A stretch of 64,000 nucleotides of DNA from Eutrigla gurnardus. Taxonomy: Eukaryota; Chordata; Actinopteri; Perciformes; Triglidae. Shown piece by piece: positions 63,882 to 64,000 of the stretch. The translations under genes were made by a program, and so were the position numbers. The notes below the pieces were generated by a model, which was given only the letters and a program-made list of their open reading frames with translations, ran no database searches and had not been told where the DNA came from. Position 1 is the first letter of the stretch. Each line of letters starts with the position of its first letter. The stretch covers positions 4,332,154 to 4,396,153 of the forward strand of contig OY741281.1 in assembly GCA_963514095.1 (NCBI GenBank), written 5' to 3'.

Positions 63882-64000
63882 ATTGGAGGGGGGTGGGTGT
63901 TTTGCCGTTGTTCCACAGCAATTAAACCCATCTAATTTCAAGAAGAACAAACATTCTTTGGTGGCTGGGGGAAAGCTTGGGGGCGCAGAAACTTCAGGAA

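Overview
The window is vertebrate nuclear DNA, almost certainly from a ray-finned (teleost) fish. Genes have introns with GT/AG sites. The encoded proteins align from memory to vertebrate families, with teleost-like differences. The gaps hold long CA/GA microsatellites, tRNA-derived SINEs, a hAT DNA transposon and LINE scraps. There is no operon, CRISPR array, rRNA gene or prokaryotic feature.

Layout. 1-6988: intron of an SH2/SH3 adaptor gene, nck1 (+). 6989-8082: its last two coding exons, followed by a 3' UTR that may run to about 11.78 kb. 12647-18430: bdh1 (-), five coding exons, whose first intron carries a 3-kb AT-rich tandem-repeat block with a SINE inside it. 18.9-29.7 kb: gyg1 (-), glycogenin-1, seven coding exons, with a 848-bp hAT element in its fifth intron. 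31.2-35.6 kb: cpb1 (-), pancreatic procarboxypeptidase B, eleven coding exons with a TATA box. 36843-37928: agtr1 (-), angiotensin II type 1 receptor, one coding exon. 37.9-64 kb: no convincing protein-coding exon. This 26-kb stretch holds microsatellites, two non-LTR retrotransposon fragments and several unrepetitive, homeodomain-motif-rich stretches that look like candidate regulatory elements.

Every exon boundary given was read by hand. For bdh1, gyg1 and cpb1 the exon lengths sum to an exact open frame (361, 322 and 416 residues). Catalytic residues fall at family positions: glycogenin Tyr195, and carboxypeptidase Zn ligands, Glu270 and Asp255 equivalents.

The order agtr1-cpb1-gyg1 matches the tetrapod block I know from human 3q24, without CPA3. 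nck1 and bdh1 also lie on human 3q. The genes do not form one pathway: nck1 is a signalling adaptor, bdh1 acts in ketone metabolism, gyg1 primes glycogen, cpb1 is a digestive enzyme and agtr1 is a vasoactive peptide receptor. I found no previously undescribed multi-gene system. The most interesting items are the SINE-bearing higher-order tandem repeat in bdh1 intron 1, the two hydrophobic segments at the Bdh1 N-terminus, a CA repeat beside a cpb1 splice donor, and the possible regulatory desert upstream of agtr1.
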